Notes: generated by a model not told the origin, from the sequence alone. A stretch of DNA of 64,000 bases from Sphingopyxis sp. YR583 (GCF_900108295.1 NZ_FNWK01000001.1:1116001-1180000); one strand, 5' to 3'; positions 41,236 through 49,803 are shown, counted from the stretch's first letter. Numbers and translations: made by a program.

Positions 41236-41595
41236 ATGATCGAGACCTCGGCCGCCTATCAGCAGATCAAGCTGTGGCTGATCGACGGCACCGGGCTCGG
41301 CAAGGACGCGCTTCACATCTATGCCGGGCTGGCCGTTTTCCTGAGCGTGCGCGGCCTGTGGCGCTGGCGCCGCCCGGGCCTTGCGGCATGGATCGCGACG
41401 CTGCTTGTCGCGTGCGCGGCCGAATGGATCGACCTGCAGGGCGAGGTGCTGCGCGGCCGGCTCGCGCCCGATGCCGCGCACTGGCACGACATCTGGAACA
41501 CGATGTTCTGGCCGACGATATTGGCGCTGATCGACGGCTGGCGCCGCCGCAAGGCGTCAGGCGAGGACGCCGAGCGCCGCCTCGAACAGGCGTAG
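41236..41595 (+). CDS. Small membrane protein of unknown function
   Basis: 119 residues with two or three hydrophobic segments (about 27-40, 47-62 and 87-100). [11 protein letters not shown] and the late [18 protein letters not shown] are reminiscent of VanZ/YjdF-type small membrane proteins, but I do not recognise the family. It is probably co-transcribed with the transporter gene. Its last 39 bases overlap the 3' end of the convergent purQ gene. Confidence 0.75.
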   Translation: MIETSAAYQQIKLWLIDGTGLGKDALHIYAGLAVFLSVRGLWRWRRPGLAAWIATLLVACAAEWIDLQGEVLRGRLAPDAAHWHDIWNTMFWPTILALIDGWRRRKASGEDAERRLEQA

Positions 41596-42222
41596 CCCGT
41601 CGGTGCCGCCATGCGCGCGGTCGATCGCGCGTTCGGGATGCGGCATCATGCCAAGCACATTGCCCGCATCGTTCAGCACCCCGGCGATATCGCGCGCCGA
41701 TCCGTTGACGCTATCGGCATAGCGGAAAGCCACGCGCCCCTCGCCCTCGATCCGGTCGAGCGTCGCTGCGTCTGCGAAAAAATTGCCGTCGTGATGCGCG
41801 ACCGGAATGTCGATCGCTTCGCCCGCCTTGTAGCCCGCCGTGAACAGCGACTTGCTGTTCTCAACCGTCAGCGGCACGGTGCGGCAGACGAAGTTGAGCC
41901 CCGCATTGCGCATCAGCGCGCCCGGCAGCAGCTGCGCCTCGGTCAGAACCTGGAAACCGTTGCAGACGCCCAGCACGGGAACACCGCGGCCCGCCGCGTC
42001 GGACACCGCGCGCAGGATCGGCGACCGCGCCGCCATCGCGCCAGAGCGCAGATAATCGCCATAGGAGAAGCCGCCGGGCAGCGCGATGAAATCGACGCCG
42101 TCCGGCAGTTCGGTCTCGCGGTGCCACACCATCGCGGGCTTGACGCCGGTAACCTGTTCCAGCGCAACCGCCATGTCGCGATCGCAGTTGGAGCCCGGAA
42201 AGACGATGACGGCGGTCTTCAT
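41557..42222 (-). CDS. purQ: Phosphoribosylformylglycinamidine synthase subunit PurQ
   Basis: 221 residues of the glutaminase subunit for the fourth step of purine synthesis. FPGSNCDRD opens the protein, the nucleophile Cys lies in GVCNGFQ (about 87-93), and the MMPHPER motif near the end carries the catalytic His. ATG at 42222 has AGGGGAG upstream; an extended frame to 42294 overlaps purS. It follows purS by 14 bases; the large purL gene is not in the window. Confidence 0.97.
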   Translation of the reverse strand: MKTAVIVFPGSNCDRDMAVALEQVTGVKPAMVWHRETELPDGVDFIALPGGFSYGDYLRSGAMAARSPILRAVSDAAGRGVPVLGVCNGFQVLTEAQLLPGALMRNAGLNFVCRTVPLTVENSKSLFTAGYKAGEAIDIPVAHHDGNFFADAATLDRIEGEGRVAFRYADSVNGSARDIAGVLNDAGNVLGMMPHPERAIDRAHGGTDGLRLFEAALGVLA

Positions 42223-42236
42223 GGCTCGGGCTCCCC

Positions 42237-42467
42237 TTACGGCCGTTCGATGCGGTAGTTTTCGATCACCGTATTGGCGAGCAGCTTGGCGCACATCGCG
42301 TCGAGGTCGGCGTCGCTCGTCCCGTCGGCGACATCCAGCTCGATGAAGCGGCCCGCGCGAACGTCGGCCACACCGCCGAAACCAAGACCCTCGAGCGCAT
42401 GATGGATCGCCTTGCCCTGCGGATCGAGCACCCCCGGCTTGAGCGTCACATAGACATTCACTTTCAT
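42237..42467 (-). CDS. purS: Phosphoribosylformylglycinamidine synthase subunit PurS
   Basis: 76 residues, normal PurS size. [20 protein letters not shown] at the start and the [11 protein letters not shown] region are diagnostic. PurS bridges PurQ and PurL so that ammonia can pass between them. The start MKVNV at 42467 is family-typical; the open frame upstream to 42587 is not. The gene precedes purQ in an operon. Confidence 0.96.
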   Translation of the reverse strand: MKVNVYVTLKPGVLDPQGKAIHHALEGLGFGGVADVRAGRFIELDVADGTSDADLDAMCAKLLANTVIENYRIERP

Positions 42468-42569
42468 GGGGTCGGACCTTTGCTTTGGCGGGCGGGGAAT
42501 ATGGGCGCGCCTATGCCCGCGAATCACTTTTCGGGCAAGGCCCGGAACGGCGAAAATGTCGCTGTTCAC

Positions 42570-42650
42570 ATTGCGAACCAGTCGCATCTTTCCTGTTGCG
42601 AATCCTTCGCACTATCCCTAAATCGGAATTGCTGAGAAGGATTCGCACAT
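42570..42650 (+). promoter_or_regulatory. Candidate iron-responsive sites and hairpin before bfd
   Basis: Two related palindromic sequences, TTGCGAACCAGTCGCA (about 42571-42586) and TTGCGAATCCTTCGCA (about 42596-42611), look like Fur-type boxes. In addition TGCGAATCCTT (42597-42607) and AAGGATTCGCA (42637-42647) are an exact 11-base inverted repeat. The right arm includes the AAGGA ribosome site of bfd, so the transcript could hide its own start. Both ideas are inferred. Confidence 0.5.
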
Positions 42651-42822
42651 GGTCGTCTGTGTCTGCAACGCAATAAGAGAAAGCCAGCTGCGCGATGTTG
42701 CGCGCGACGGCCAATTGCGGTGTGCCAAGGCGGCCTATGCGCAACTGGGTCGCAAACCCAAGTGCGGCCAATGCCTGCCTTTCGCTCGCAATATCATCAG
42801 CGACGTCACCGCGACCGCCTGA
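42649..42822 (+). CDS. bfd: Bacterioferritin-associated ferredoxin
   Basis: 57 residues beginning MVVCVCNAIRES, with four cysteines in the CVC...C...CGQC arrangement (CxC near residue 4-6, then KCGQC near 40) of the [2Fe-2S] BFD family. It reduces bacterioferritin cores to release iron. GAGAAGGA precedes the ATG. The bacterioferritin gene lies 101 bases downstream with its own promoter. It was too short for automated listing but is clear from its motif and neighbours. Confidence 0.93.
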   Translation: MVVCVCNAIRESQLRDVARDGQLRCAKAAYAQLGRKPKCGQCLPFARNIISDVTATA

Positions 42823-42851
42823 TTTTTCTTGGTTTTCCGCCATTTTTGACC

Positions 42852-42881
42852 TTGGCCTGATGGGGCCGGGGCGCCTATAAT
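42852..42881 (+). promoter_or_regulatory. Predicted promoter of bfr
   Basis: TTGGCC (42852-42857), an 18-base spacer and a perfect TATAAT (42876-42881) precede the bacterioferritin ATG by 42 bases, so bfr can be transcribed without bfd. Confidence 0.6.
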
Positions 42882-42923
42882 GCGCCCACTCCATTCCAAG
42901 ACAAAAATGACAGGACTGACACC

Positions 42924-43406
42924 ATGAAGGGCGACGAAAAAGTCATCGATTTCCTCAACGAGGCGCTCAAGAACGAGCTGACCGCGATCAACCAATATTG
43001 GCTGCATTACCGCATGCTCGACAATTGGGGCGTCGCGCGCCTCGCTGCATTCGAACGCGAAGAGTCGATCGACGAGATGAAGCACGCCGACAAGCTGGCC
43101 GATCGCGTCCTCTTCCTTGGCGGCCTTCCCAACTTCCAGCTTCTCGGCCGCCTGCGCGTGGGTGAGACGGTCGAGGAAATCCTGCGCGCAGACCTCGCGG
43201 TCGAGGAAGAAGCGATCCCGCTGCTCAAGGATGCGATCGCCCATTGTGAGAGCGTGCGCGACTATGTCAGCCGCGACCTGTTCGCCGACATCCTCGAAAG
43301 CGAAGAGCATCATGTCGACGAACTGGAAAAGCAGTTCGAGATGATCGAGCGCATGGGCATCGAAAATTATATCCAGCTCCAGTCGAAGCCCGTGAGCGAC
43401 GACTGA
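42924..43406 (+). CDS. bfr: Bacterioferritin
   Basis: 160 residues, standard for the 24-subunit iron-storage protein. Ferroxidase-site residues are visible: Glu18 in NELTAINQYW, Glu/His in EREESIDEMKHADK (Glu about 47-51, His54), Glu94 in VEEEAIP and EEHH (about 127-130). Met52 of DEMKHA is the expected haem ligand between subunits. The partner ferredoxin is encoded upstream. Two terminator hairpins follow. Confidence 0.97.
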   Translation: MKGDEKVIDFLNEALKNELTAINQYWLHYRMLDNWGVARLAAFEREESIDEMKHADKLADRVLFLGGLPNFQLLGRLRVGETVEEILRADLAVEEEAIPLLKDAIAHCESVRDYVSRDLFADILESEEHHVDELEKQFEMIERMGIENYIQLQSKPVSDD

Positions 43407-43457
43407 CAGCGATTCGGCGGCACATGGGCAAGTCAACGCCCATAAGTCGTTGATAAG

Positions 43458-43484
43458 AGAGGCGCTTTCTGGCGCCTCTTTTTT
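43458..43484 (+). terminator. Rho-independent terminator of bfr
   Basis: AGAGGCGC and GCGCCTCT form a perfect 8-base stem with a short loop, followed by TTTTT. Confidence 0.92.
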
Positions 43485-43533
43485 GCTTGTATTTGCGAAT
43501 AATTCTCAATAGCAAGGTGGGGCAGTCCCCTCC

Positions 43534-43577
43534 TGCCGGCCGCTGCAACTTAAAGCTGCGCTTTAAAGCGGCCGGCA
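43534..43577 (+). terminator. Second hairpin terminator
   Basis: TGCCGGCCGCT and AGCGGCCGGCA form an 11-base stem with an inner CTTTAAAG-type pairing, followed by TCTTTTTC. It doubles the bfr terminator. Confidence 0.75.
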
Positions 43578-43642
43578 TCTTTTTCGAAAATCGATGAGAG
43601 CGATGGACGGACGGACTGCATGGGCCGGGAGAAACGAACCTC

Positions 43643-44062
43643 ATGCAAAGCAGCGAGCTGATCCGCATATTGTCCGAACAGCCCTTGGTGCGCGACTTGT
43701 CGGTCGATGCGGCGCAGGCCGTGCTCGCCCTCAGATACTGCATCCTCTGCCGCCGCAGCGAACGCGACCCGATGCCCGAACTTGAACGGCGATGGGGGAA
43801 TATCCTTGCGGCGCGCCGTTACCGCCTTGTGGTCGAGGCGATCGGCCACGTCTGGCCCGAACCCTTTGCGGTTGCTCCGCCCTGCTGCCCGCGCGTCAGC
43901 TTCGACGAGGCGCTGCTCGCCGCGATCGTCGGCGCGGCGTCCCGTCGCGACCGCGTCCAGTTCGACTGGCTGACCGCCGAAATGCTCGGCAGCGACGCAC
44001 GCGAGATGCTTTTCGTCGCGCTCGAAAACTTCGTTCGCGCGCGGGCGCCCGGACGGGTCTGA
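43643..44062 (+). CDS. Conserved hypothetical protein (DUF6628-like)
   Basis: 139 residues, helical, no signal peptide. The core APPCCPRVSFDEALLAAIVG (about 78-97) and LTAEMLGSDAREML resemble small sphingomonad proteins of the DUF6628 type with a conserved PxCCxR(M/V)(S/T)xDE motif. GGGAGAAACGAACCTC precedes the ATG. The function is unknown. Antisense frames across this gene are less protein-like. Confidence 0.7.
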   Translation: MQSSELIRILSEQPLVRDLSVDAAQAVLALRYCILCRRSERDPMPELERRWGNILAARRYRLVVEAIGHVWPEPFAVAPPCCPRVSFDEALLAAIVGAASRRDRVQFDWLTAEMLGSDAREMLFVALENFVRARAPGRV

Positions 44063-44163
44063 TTTCCGTGTCGGGCTGGTCGGCCGACTGCCCCATACCG
44101 CGGCCATTCGGGGCCGCGATAACCGAAAGGGCGGCCTTCGTCGGTCGACCGTCCTTCCGCACC

Positions 44164-44967
44164 TCAGACCGCTTCGTTCACCCGATAACGCGGCGCCACA
44201 TCGCGCTTCGACAGGTTCGGCGCCATCGCAAGCCGAGCGGCATGATAATCCTTCCACTGGCCTTCGTCGGCGAGCGGCGGGATCGTCACTTCCTCGCCGC
44301 GATCGAGCCCGAGGAGCGCCGCGTCGACAAGGTCGCCCGCACCCATCACCATCTCGGCGGGAAACGCATCGACATCCTTGCCCGAACGCTCCCAGATTTC
44401 GGTGCGCGTCGCACCAGGGAGCACGGCCTGTACATGGAACCCCTTCTCACGGCCTGTGGTCGCGAGCGCGTGGCTGAGGTTGAGCAGAAACGCCTTCGAT
44501 CCGCTGTACACGCCCTCGAACGTCTCGGGCGCGAGCGCGAGGACCGAAGCGATGTTGACGATCGCACCCTTGCCGCGCGCACCGAACGCCTTGCCCGCCG
44601 CGATCGCGAGCCGCGCCGCGGCGGTGATGTTGAGCGCGACGATCGTCTCGATCTCGGCCGCGCTATTCTCCAGCGTGCTGCCGTTCAGCGACATGCCGGC
44701 ATTATTCACGAACAGCGTGATGGCGGCATCGTCGATCAGCCGCTGTTCGATGCGCGTCACATCGTCGCTTTTGGTCAGGTCGGCGGCGATCACATCGACC
44801 GCCACGCCATATTCGGCGCGAAGCTTGACCGCGAGTTCCTCCATCTGCGCGCCATTGCGCGCGACGAGGATCAGGTCGTGTCCGCGCTTCGCGAGGCGGT
44901 CGGCATAAACGGCACCAAGGCCGGTCGAGGCGCCCGTTATCAGGGCCGTTCCAGTGGGAATAGTCAT
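44164..44967 (-). CDS. Short-chain dehydrogenase/reductase
   Basis: 267 residues of the classical SDR family. The cofactor loop TGASTGLG (11-18), NNAG (about 88-91), an active-site Ser in NIASVL (about 140) and YSGSK (Tyr/Lys about 154-158) are present. The loop sequence with a following basic residue suggests NADP preference. AAAGGAG precedes the ATG. It is transcribed away from an HxlR-type regulator 72 bases away, which probably controls it. Substrate unknown. Confidence 0.93.
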   Translation of the reverse strand: MTIPTGTALITGASTGLGAVYADRLAKRGHDLILVARNGAQMEELAVKLRAEYGVAVDVIAADLTKSDDVTRIEQRLIDDAAITLFVNNAGMSLNGSTLENSAAEIETIVALNITAAARLAIAAGKAFGARGKGAIVNIASVLALAPETFEGVYSGSKAFLLNLSHALATTGREKGFHVQAVLPGATRTEIWERSGKDVDAFPAEMVMGAGDLVDAALLGLDRGEEVTIPPLADEGQWKDYHAARLAMAPNLSKRDVAPRYRVNEAV

Positions 44968-45004
44968 TGTCTTTCTCCTTTGCAGGCGGCCCGCTACGGG
45001 TCAC

Positions 45005-45033
45005 TTGCAAAATGATAGTGACTGCATCATATG
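45005..45033 (+). promoter_or_regulatory. Divergent promoter/operator of SDR and HxlR genes
   Basis: For the HxlR gene, TTGCAA (45005-45010) and CATATG or TCATAT (about 45027-45033) lie so close to ATG 45040 that the message may start at the start codon. Inside it, ATGAT ... ATCAT (45012-45030) is an inverted repeat with 5-base arms, a candidate operator. Confidence 0.45.
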
Positions 45034-45039
45034 AGTTCA

Positions 45040-45477
45040 ATGAGCGACGATGAAAATAGTTCGGGCACCTGCCCTGTCGATCGCGGGCTGACGCGCGTCG
45101 GCGACCGCTGGAGCATGCTGGTGCTGCGCGATATCGAGCGCGGGCTGACGCGTTACGAGCAGTTGCGCACAAGTCTCGGCATCGCGCCGAACATCCTGTC
45201 GCGGCGTCTGTCGGCGCTTGTCGAGGCCGGGCTAATTATAAAGAAGCGCTACAGCCAGCGCCCGCCGCGCGACGAATATCTGCTCACCGATGCGGGACGC
45301 GATTTCCTGCCGATCCTGATGGCGATCGGCGCGTGGGGACGGAAATATAACGGCGGGGGCGCGCTCAGCCAGCATCTCGATGTAGCGACCGGTGAGGTCG
45401 TGCGCCCCGTGGTGGTCGACGCCAACACCGGTGCCCCGATCGGCACCCGCCCACTCAAAATGGAATATCCCGACTGA
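45040..45477 (+). CDS. HxlR-family transcriptional regulator
   Basis: 145 residues of winged-helix HxlR type. CPVDRGLTRVGDRWSMLVLRDI (Cys about 11) and FxxLRxxLGIAPNILSRRLSAL-like segments are diagnostic, followed by the EYLLTDAGRDFLP wing. Neither ATG 45040 nor ATG 45031 has a ribosome site; the promoter position favours a leaderless start at 45040. The conserved N-terminal Cys suggests redox or electrophile sensing, as in some family members. It likely represses the divergent dehydrogenase gene. Confidence 0.9.
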   Translation: MSDDENSSGTCPVDRGLTRVGDRWSMLVLRDIERGLTRYEQLRTSLGIAPNILSRRLSALVEAGLIIKKRYSQRPPRDEYLLTDAGRDFLPILMAIGAWGRKYNGGGALSQHLDVATGEVVRPVVVDANTGAPIGTRPLKMEYPD

Positions 45478-45483
45478 CGGCCG

Positions 45484-45966
45484 CTACTTGTACATGCCCT
45501 CGCGCAGGTTGATTCCGTGTTCGATCCAGACCTTGAGCGCACACAGCATCTGCGACCAGCCCTGACAATTGCCATAGGAGGCGCCCAGCGCGCCCTGATT
45601 CTCGCGCCAGCCTTCCTCGGCGATCTCGACTAGCGTGCGCCCGTCGTCGAGGCCCTTGAAGCTCATCGTCACGCGCGTGCGGTAATCGGCGTCTTTCAAC
45701 TCGCCGCCTTCGACATTCGGCGCTTCGCCTTCGTTCGCCTGCCATTCGAGAACGATTTTTTCGTCCGCGACGACTTCGATCACATAAACGGGAAATGCGC
45801 CGGGAAAATCGTGGAAATCCCATTCGACCGTCGCGCCGGTCTCCAGCCGCCCTTTCGCACCGCCGGTGGTGAAATAGTTCGACAACTTCGCGGGGTCGGC
45901 GACCGCCTCGAACACCTCATGCACCGGCTTCGCGATCCGCGCTGCGACCCTGAATTTCAGTTCCAT
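45484..45966 (-). CDS. SRPBCC/AHSA1-domain protein
   Basis: 160 residues of the START-like AHSA1 fold (KFRVAARIAKPVHEVFEAVADPAKLSNYF at the start in pieces; a late GWSQMLCALKVWIEHG helix). These proteins bind hydrophobic ligands in a deep cavity; many lie next to ArsR regulators, as here. The ATG at 45966 has GGAG at seven bases; the ATG at 45972 is too near that site. The promoter carries the shared palindrome at 45998-46017. Confidence 0.88.
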   Translation of the reverse strand: MELKFRVAARIAKPVHEVFEAVADPAKLSNYFTTGGAKGRLETGATVEWDFHDFPGAFPVYVIEVVADEKIVLEWQANEGEAPNVEGGELKDADYRTRVTMSFKGLDDGRTLVEIAEEGWRENQGALGASYGNCQGWSQMLCALKVWIEHGINLREGMYK

Positions 45967-45992
45967 CGACATTCTCCGCTTGAGTCGGCTGG

Positions 45993-46022
45993 ATTTTATG
46001 TTATAAATTTATAACATGTCAA
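45993..46022. promoter_or_regulatory. Divergent promoters sharing a 20-bp palindromic operator (ArsR/SRPBCC)
   Basis: 45998-46017 is a perfect palindrome, ATGTTATAAATTTATAACAT. On the minus strand TTGACA (46022-46017) and TAAAAT (45998-45993) with 18 bases between them form the SRPBCC promoter, and the palindrome fills that gap. On the plus strand TTGAGT (45980-45985) and TATAAA (46002-46007) form the ArsR promoter; its transcription start would fall at the ATG at 46016. One bound repressor would block both. Confidence 0.75.
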
Positions 46023-46342
46023 TCCACGAAGAATATGACAAAGTTTTCAAGGCACTGGCGTCGTACATCCGCCGCCAGATCCTCGACACGCTTCGCGACC
46101 AGCCGATGACCACAGGTGCGATGTGCGCAATGTTCGAGAAAATCGACCGCTGCACCGTAATGCAGCATCTGAAAGTGCTGGAAGACGCTGGCCTGGTGAT
46201 TGCCGAACGCCGCGGCCGCGAACGCTGGAACCATCTCAACGCGATGCCGATCCAGGATATTCACGATCGCTGGATCGGCCCCCACGCCGCAGCGGCCAGC
46301 GCGAAACTCGCACGCTTCAAGCAGGCAGTCGAAGCACAATGA
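46016..46342 (+). CDS. ArsR-family transcriptional regulator
   Basis: 108 residues of winged helix-turn-helix ArsR type (FKALASYIRRQILDTL, CTVMQHLKVLEDAGLVIAER in parts, then GRERWNHLN). No metal-binding Cys cluster of the ArsR/SmtB type is apparent, apart from two Cys. The first codon lies inside the operator palindrome and there is no ribosome site, so a leaderless message is likely. It should repress itself and the divergent SRPBCC gene. Confidence 0.92.
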   Translation: MSIHEEYDKVFKALASYIRRQILDTLRDQPMTTGAMCAMFEKIDRCTVMQHLKVLEDAGLVIAERRGRERWNHLNAMPIQDIHDRWIGPHAAAASAKLARFKQAVEAQ

Positions 46343-46344
46343 AA

Positions 46345-46372
46345 AAAGGCCGGGGCGTCCACCCCGGCCTTT
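46345..46372. terminator. Bidirectional terminator
   Basis: AAAGGCCGGGG and CCCCGGCCTTT form an 11-base perfect stem with a 6-base loop. It lies between the ArsR gene and the convergent peptidase gene; A and T tracts suit both directions. Confidence 0.85.
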
Positions 46373-46395
46373 CTGCTTTCAGTTGATCGCCCGGC

Positions 46396-48210
46396 TTACC
46401 AGCCCTGCGGCTTACCCTTGTTCTGAGCGTCGAGCCACTTCTTCAGCGGCGCGAAATAGTCGGCCATAGCCTTGCCTGACATTTCGCGACTACCGGTGAA
46501 GGCCTGCAGCGCATCGGGCCACGGTTTCGACGCGCCCATTTCGAGCATCGCGTTCAGCTTCGCTCCGACTTCCTTGTTACCATAAAAGGAGCAGCGGTGG
46601 AGCGGGCCCTTCCAGCCTGCCTGCTTGCACGCCGCCCGATAGAATTGGAACTGCAGCACGCGCGCGAGGAAATAGCGCGTATAGGGCGTGTTGCCCGGGA
46701 TATGGAATTTCGCGCCCGCGTCGAACGCGTTCGCCGGCCGCTCCCCCGGCGGGACGATGCCCTGATATTGGGTGCGCAGTTCGGTCCATTTCTTGTTGTA
46801 GTCGGCGGGCTGGATCGAGCCATCGAAAACGCCCCAGCGCCAGCGATCGACGAGCAGGCCGAAGGGCAGGAAAGCGACCTTGTCCATCGCCTGGCGGAGC
46901 AGCAGCCCGATATCCTTGTCGGCGCTGGGCACCTTGGCCTTGTCGAGCAGGCCGATGTCGACCAGATATTGCGGCGTGATCGACAGCGCGACGAAATCGC
47001 CGATCGCTTCGTGGAAGCCGTCGTTCGCGCCGTTGAGGTACAGGAACGGCTGCTTGTTATAGGCACGCTGGTAATAATTGTGGCCGAGTTCGTGGTGGAT
47101 CGTGATGAAGTCGTCGGCATTCACCTTGATGCACATCTTGATCCGGATATCGTCCTTGTTATCGACGTCCCATGCCGAGGCATGGCAGACGACTTCACGG
47201 TCGGCGGGCTTCAGGAACTGGCTGCGCTTCCAGAAGGTTTCGGGCAGCGGCGCCATGCCGAGCGACGAATAGAAATTCTCACCCGCCTTGACCATGTCGA
47301 GCGGCCCCTTGCCCTTTGCGGTGAGCAGATCTCCAATATCATAGCCGAGGTCGCCGGTTCCCGCGGGTGCGACGAGCGGGTAGATATTGCCCCATTCCTG
47401 CGCCCACATATTGCCGAGCAGGTCGGCACGGATCGGGCCGGTCTTCGGCTGCACCGCATCGCCATATTTCTCGTTGAGCTTCGAGCGGACATAGGTGTGG
47501 AGCGCCATGTAGAGCGGCTTCATGTCGTTCCAGATCTGCTCGGTGACCTTCGCGAATTCCTCGGGCGGCATGTCGTAACCCGAACGCCACATCGCGCCGG
47601 TGTCGGCGAAGCCAAGCTCCTTCGCGCCGGCATTCGCGATGCCGACCATCTTGGCATAATCGTCCTTCATCGGCGCGCCGACCTTGTCGTGCCAGCTCGT
47701 CCACATTTCGGCGAATTGCGTCGGCGTATTCGACAGATTGCCCATCTCGGCCTCGATGTCGGAGCCCGAGATTTCCTTGCCGTTCAGCGTGCCGCGGCCC
47801 TTGCCGTACTGCGACTGCAGATCGGTCGCGATCGTGTTGAGCTCGGTCGCGGCACCCGGCGTCGTCGGTGCTGGCAGGACGATACCGGTGCGCAAGATGT
47901 CGAGCTTGCGCTTCGTATCGGCGCTGAGCCCTGCAACATCCTTATATTTCGCGGCCTCGAGCGCATATTTGACCGATTTCTCGGTGCCGACGGCGTTGAT
48001 CCGCGATGCCATCGCATCGGTGTCTTCGGTCAGATAGGTGCTGTTGACCCAGTTCACCTGGCTCGCCTCGACCGTATAGTCGAACAGGTCCTTTTCGACC
48101 GACGCGATAAAGGCATCGGCATCGGCGGCGGTCGGCGCGGCTTGCGCAAGCGCGGGGGTCGCGACCACAAGCGACAGGGCAAGCGACAGCGTGGAAATCA
48201 TGGCTTTCAT
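46396..48210 (-). CDS. M2-family metallopeptidase (angiotensin-converting-enzyme-like dipeptidase)
   Basis: 604 residues with a signal peptide (cleavage near ALAQA, residue 23). The zinc motif HELGH (373-377) and the third ligand Glu401 in NDGFHEAIGD are intact, and the length matches bacterial peptidyl-dipeptidases related to ACE. It removes C-terminal dipeptides from peptides in the periplasm. AGAGGA precedes the ATG. A very long antisense frame crosses this gene and the next two; it is an artefact of codon bias. Confidence 0.95.
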   Translation of the reverse strand: MKAMISTLSLALSLVVATPALAQAAPTAADADAFIASVEKDLFDYTVEASQVNWVNSTYLTEDTDAMASRINAVGTEKSVKYALEAAKYKDVAGLSADTKRKLDILRTGIVLPAPTTPGAATELNTIATDLQSQYGKGRGTLNGKEISGSDIEAEMGNLSNTPTQFAEMWTSWHDKVGAPMKDDYAKMVGIANAGAKELGFADTGAMWRSGYDMPPEEFAKVTEQIWNDMKPLYMALHTYVRSKLNEKYGDAVQPKTGPIRADLLGNMWAQEWGNIYPLVAPAGTGDLGYDIGDLLTAKGKGPLDMVKAGENFYSSLGMAPLPETFWKRSQFLKPADREVVCHASAWDVDNKDDIRIKMCIKVNADDFITIHHELGHNYYQRAYNKQPFLYLNGANDGFHEAIGDFVALSITPQYLVDIGLLDKAKVPSADKDIGLLLRQAMDKVAFLPFGLLVDRWRWGVFDGSIQPADYNKKWTELRTQYQGIVPPGERPANAFDAGAKFHIPGNTPYTRYFLARVLQFQFYRAACKQAGWKGPLHRCSFYGNKEVGAKLNAMLEMGASKPWPDALQAFTGSREMSGKAMADYFAPLKKWLDAQNKGKPQGW

Positions 48211-48285
48211 GGGGTGCGTCCTCTGGATTATTCTGGCCGCGCTCTGCGGCGCATGGCGACAGCTAGGCGCTTGCCGCGAGTCCGG

Positions 48286-49038
48286 TCAAGCGGTCAGGAA
48301 GGCAGCGATCGCCTCGCCGAGTTCGGGCTGTGTCACGCTCGACATATGCGTCCCCGGAATCGTCGCCAGCCGCGCATCGGGAAGCGCCGCGACCAGCTCT
48401 TCGGCCGATCCATTGTCCTGATCCTGCTCGCCGCACACGACAAGCGTCGGCATCGTAAGCGCCGCCAGCATCTCCGGCGTCGTGTCGGTAAAGCTGTCGA
48501 GCAGATGCCCCGCGGCGATGCGGTCGACCTTCATCGTCTTCATGAACTGGATCGACAGCCATGTGTCGTCGCCGCGCTTCGCCGTTTCATATTCGGCGAT
48601 CACCCGCTTGAAGAAGCGCCCGCGCCGCTGCCACCCGGCGAGCCCCGCCAGCCCCATGCCTCCGAGGATCAGCCGTTGCGGCTTCATCCCCGCCACCACC
48701 GCCCGCGCGCTCGTCCGCGCACCCAGCGAAAAGCCTCCAAGGTCGAAATCGCCGAGACCGAGGTGTACGACCAGATCATTGAGGTCGTGGACCAGCACGT
48801 CCGCCGGATAATGCTCCTCCTCGTGCGGCGCGTCGCTCGACCCGTGGACGCGCAGGTCGGGCATGATCACGCGATACCCTTCGGCTGCGACGCGCGCCGC
48901 GGTTCCGAACTTGATCCAGTTGACCTCCGCATTCGAAAACAGGCCATGAAGCAGGACGATGGGACGCCCTTCGCCGAGTTCGCGCCACGCCAGTCGCACG
49001 CCGTCGCGCGCCTCGAAAAATTGGGGTTGGTTCGTCAT
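48286..49038 (-). CDS. Alpha/beta-hydrolase
   Basis: 250 residues of alpha/beta-hydrolase fold. VLLHGLFSN carries the oxyanion HG motif (about 29-31), the nucleophile is the Ser of GFSLGA (about 100), the acid is probably Asp in GEQDQ and the base His in GTHMS near the end. There is no signal peptide, so it is cytoplasmic. The substrate is unknown; esterase or lactonase is possible. Confidence 0.9.
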   Translation of the reverse strand: MTNQPQFFEARDGVRLAWRELGEGRPIVLLHGLFSNAEVNWIKFGTAARVAAEGYRVIMPDLRVHGSSDAPHEEEHYPADVLVHDLNDLVVHLGLGDFDLGGFSLGARTSARAVVAGMKPQRLILGGMGLAGLAGWQRRGRFFKRVIAEYETAKRGDDTWLSIQFMKTMKVDRIAAGHLLDSFTDTTPEMLAALTMPTLVVCGEQDQDNGSAEELVAALPDARLATIPGTHMSSVTQPELGEAIAAFLTA

Positions 49039-49080
49039 GCGCCGCGCTATGCGCTCTTCGCGGCCTGTTCGGCAAGCGCC

Positions 49081-49728
49081 TCAACGCGGGCGCAGCCCCT
49101 TTTGCTCCATGCGCCACTTCGCCATTTCGATCCGATCCTGCCCAAAAAAGGGCTCTCCATCGAACACCAGGGTCGGCACGCCCCAATGGCCCGCGATCTC
49201 CAGCGCGACCTGATTGGCAGCAATCTCGTTATCGAGCGTTTCGGCATCGCTGACCGCTTCGGCGTCGAGTTCGGCAAGATCGAGGCCCGCGCGTTTCGCT
49301 GCGCCCGCCAGATGGTCGCCCAAATGCCAGTCCTGCGCCCCGCCCCATATGAGCTGCGCGGCCTCATGCGCGAAGGCGAGACTCTTCCCGCGCCGCGATG
49401 CGGCCTGCCCCAGCCGAGTCAGGCGATAGATATAGGGCTGCTCGGCCGCGATTGCGCGTGTCGCCAGATCCTGAACGATCGGGTCGGGGCGCGGCGGGCC
49501 GAAGGGAATGCCGTGAAACTGCGCCACGCGGATCATGTCGCGCACGGTGTAGCTCAACCAGTTGGGATGGTTGCGTTCGAAGAAGTCGGGCTGGCGGATC
49601 GCCAGCGGATAGACCGGCCGCAGATTGATCGTCAGGTCGTGGCTCGCGGCAAGAGCGCGATAGCGGCCGATAGCGAGGTAGCTGTACGGCGAACGAAAGG
49701 ACCAGAAGAGGTCGGCGGTCAATGTCAT
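49081..49728 (-). CDS. DsbA-fold 2-hydroxychromene-2-carboxylate isomerase family protein
   Basis: 215 residues of the thioredoxin/DsbA-like GST-kappa group. FWSFRSPYSYLA near the start (Ser in place of the active Cys, as usual for the isomerase branch) and the late WGVPTLVFDGEPFFGQDRI are diagnostic. Such enzymes are glutathione-dependent isomerases of aromatic catabolism, though many homologues have unknown roles. ATG at 49728 (MTLTADLFW) fits the family; the open frame beyond it does not. It is divergent from the MarR-efflux operon. Confidence 0.87.
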   Translation of the reverse strand: MTLTADLFWSFRSPYSYLAIGRYRALAASHDLTINLRPVYPLAIRQPDFFERNHPNWLSYTVRDMIRVAQFHGIPFGPPRPDPIVQDLATRAIAAEQPYIYRLTRLGQAASRRGKSLAFAHEAAQLIWGGAQDWHLGDHLAGAAKRAGLDLAELDAEAVSDAETLDNEIAANQVALEIAGHWGVPTLVFDGEPFFGQDRIEMAKWRMEQKGLRPR

Positions 49729-49803
49729 GACGTCATCCTGCCGCAAGGATTTGCGGGCGGCAAGAGTCTGGGCAAGCGATGGTCGGATGCGCAACTTCTC
49801 GAT

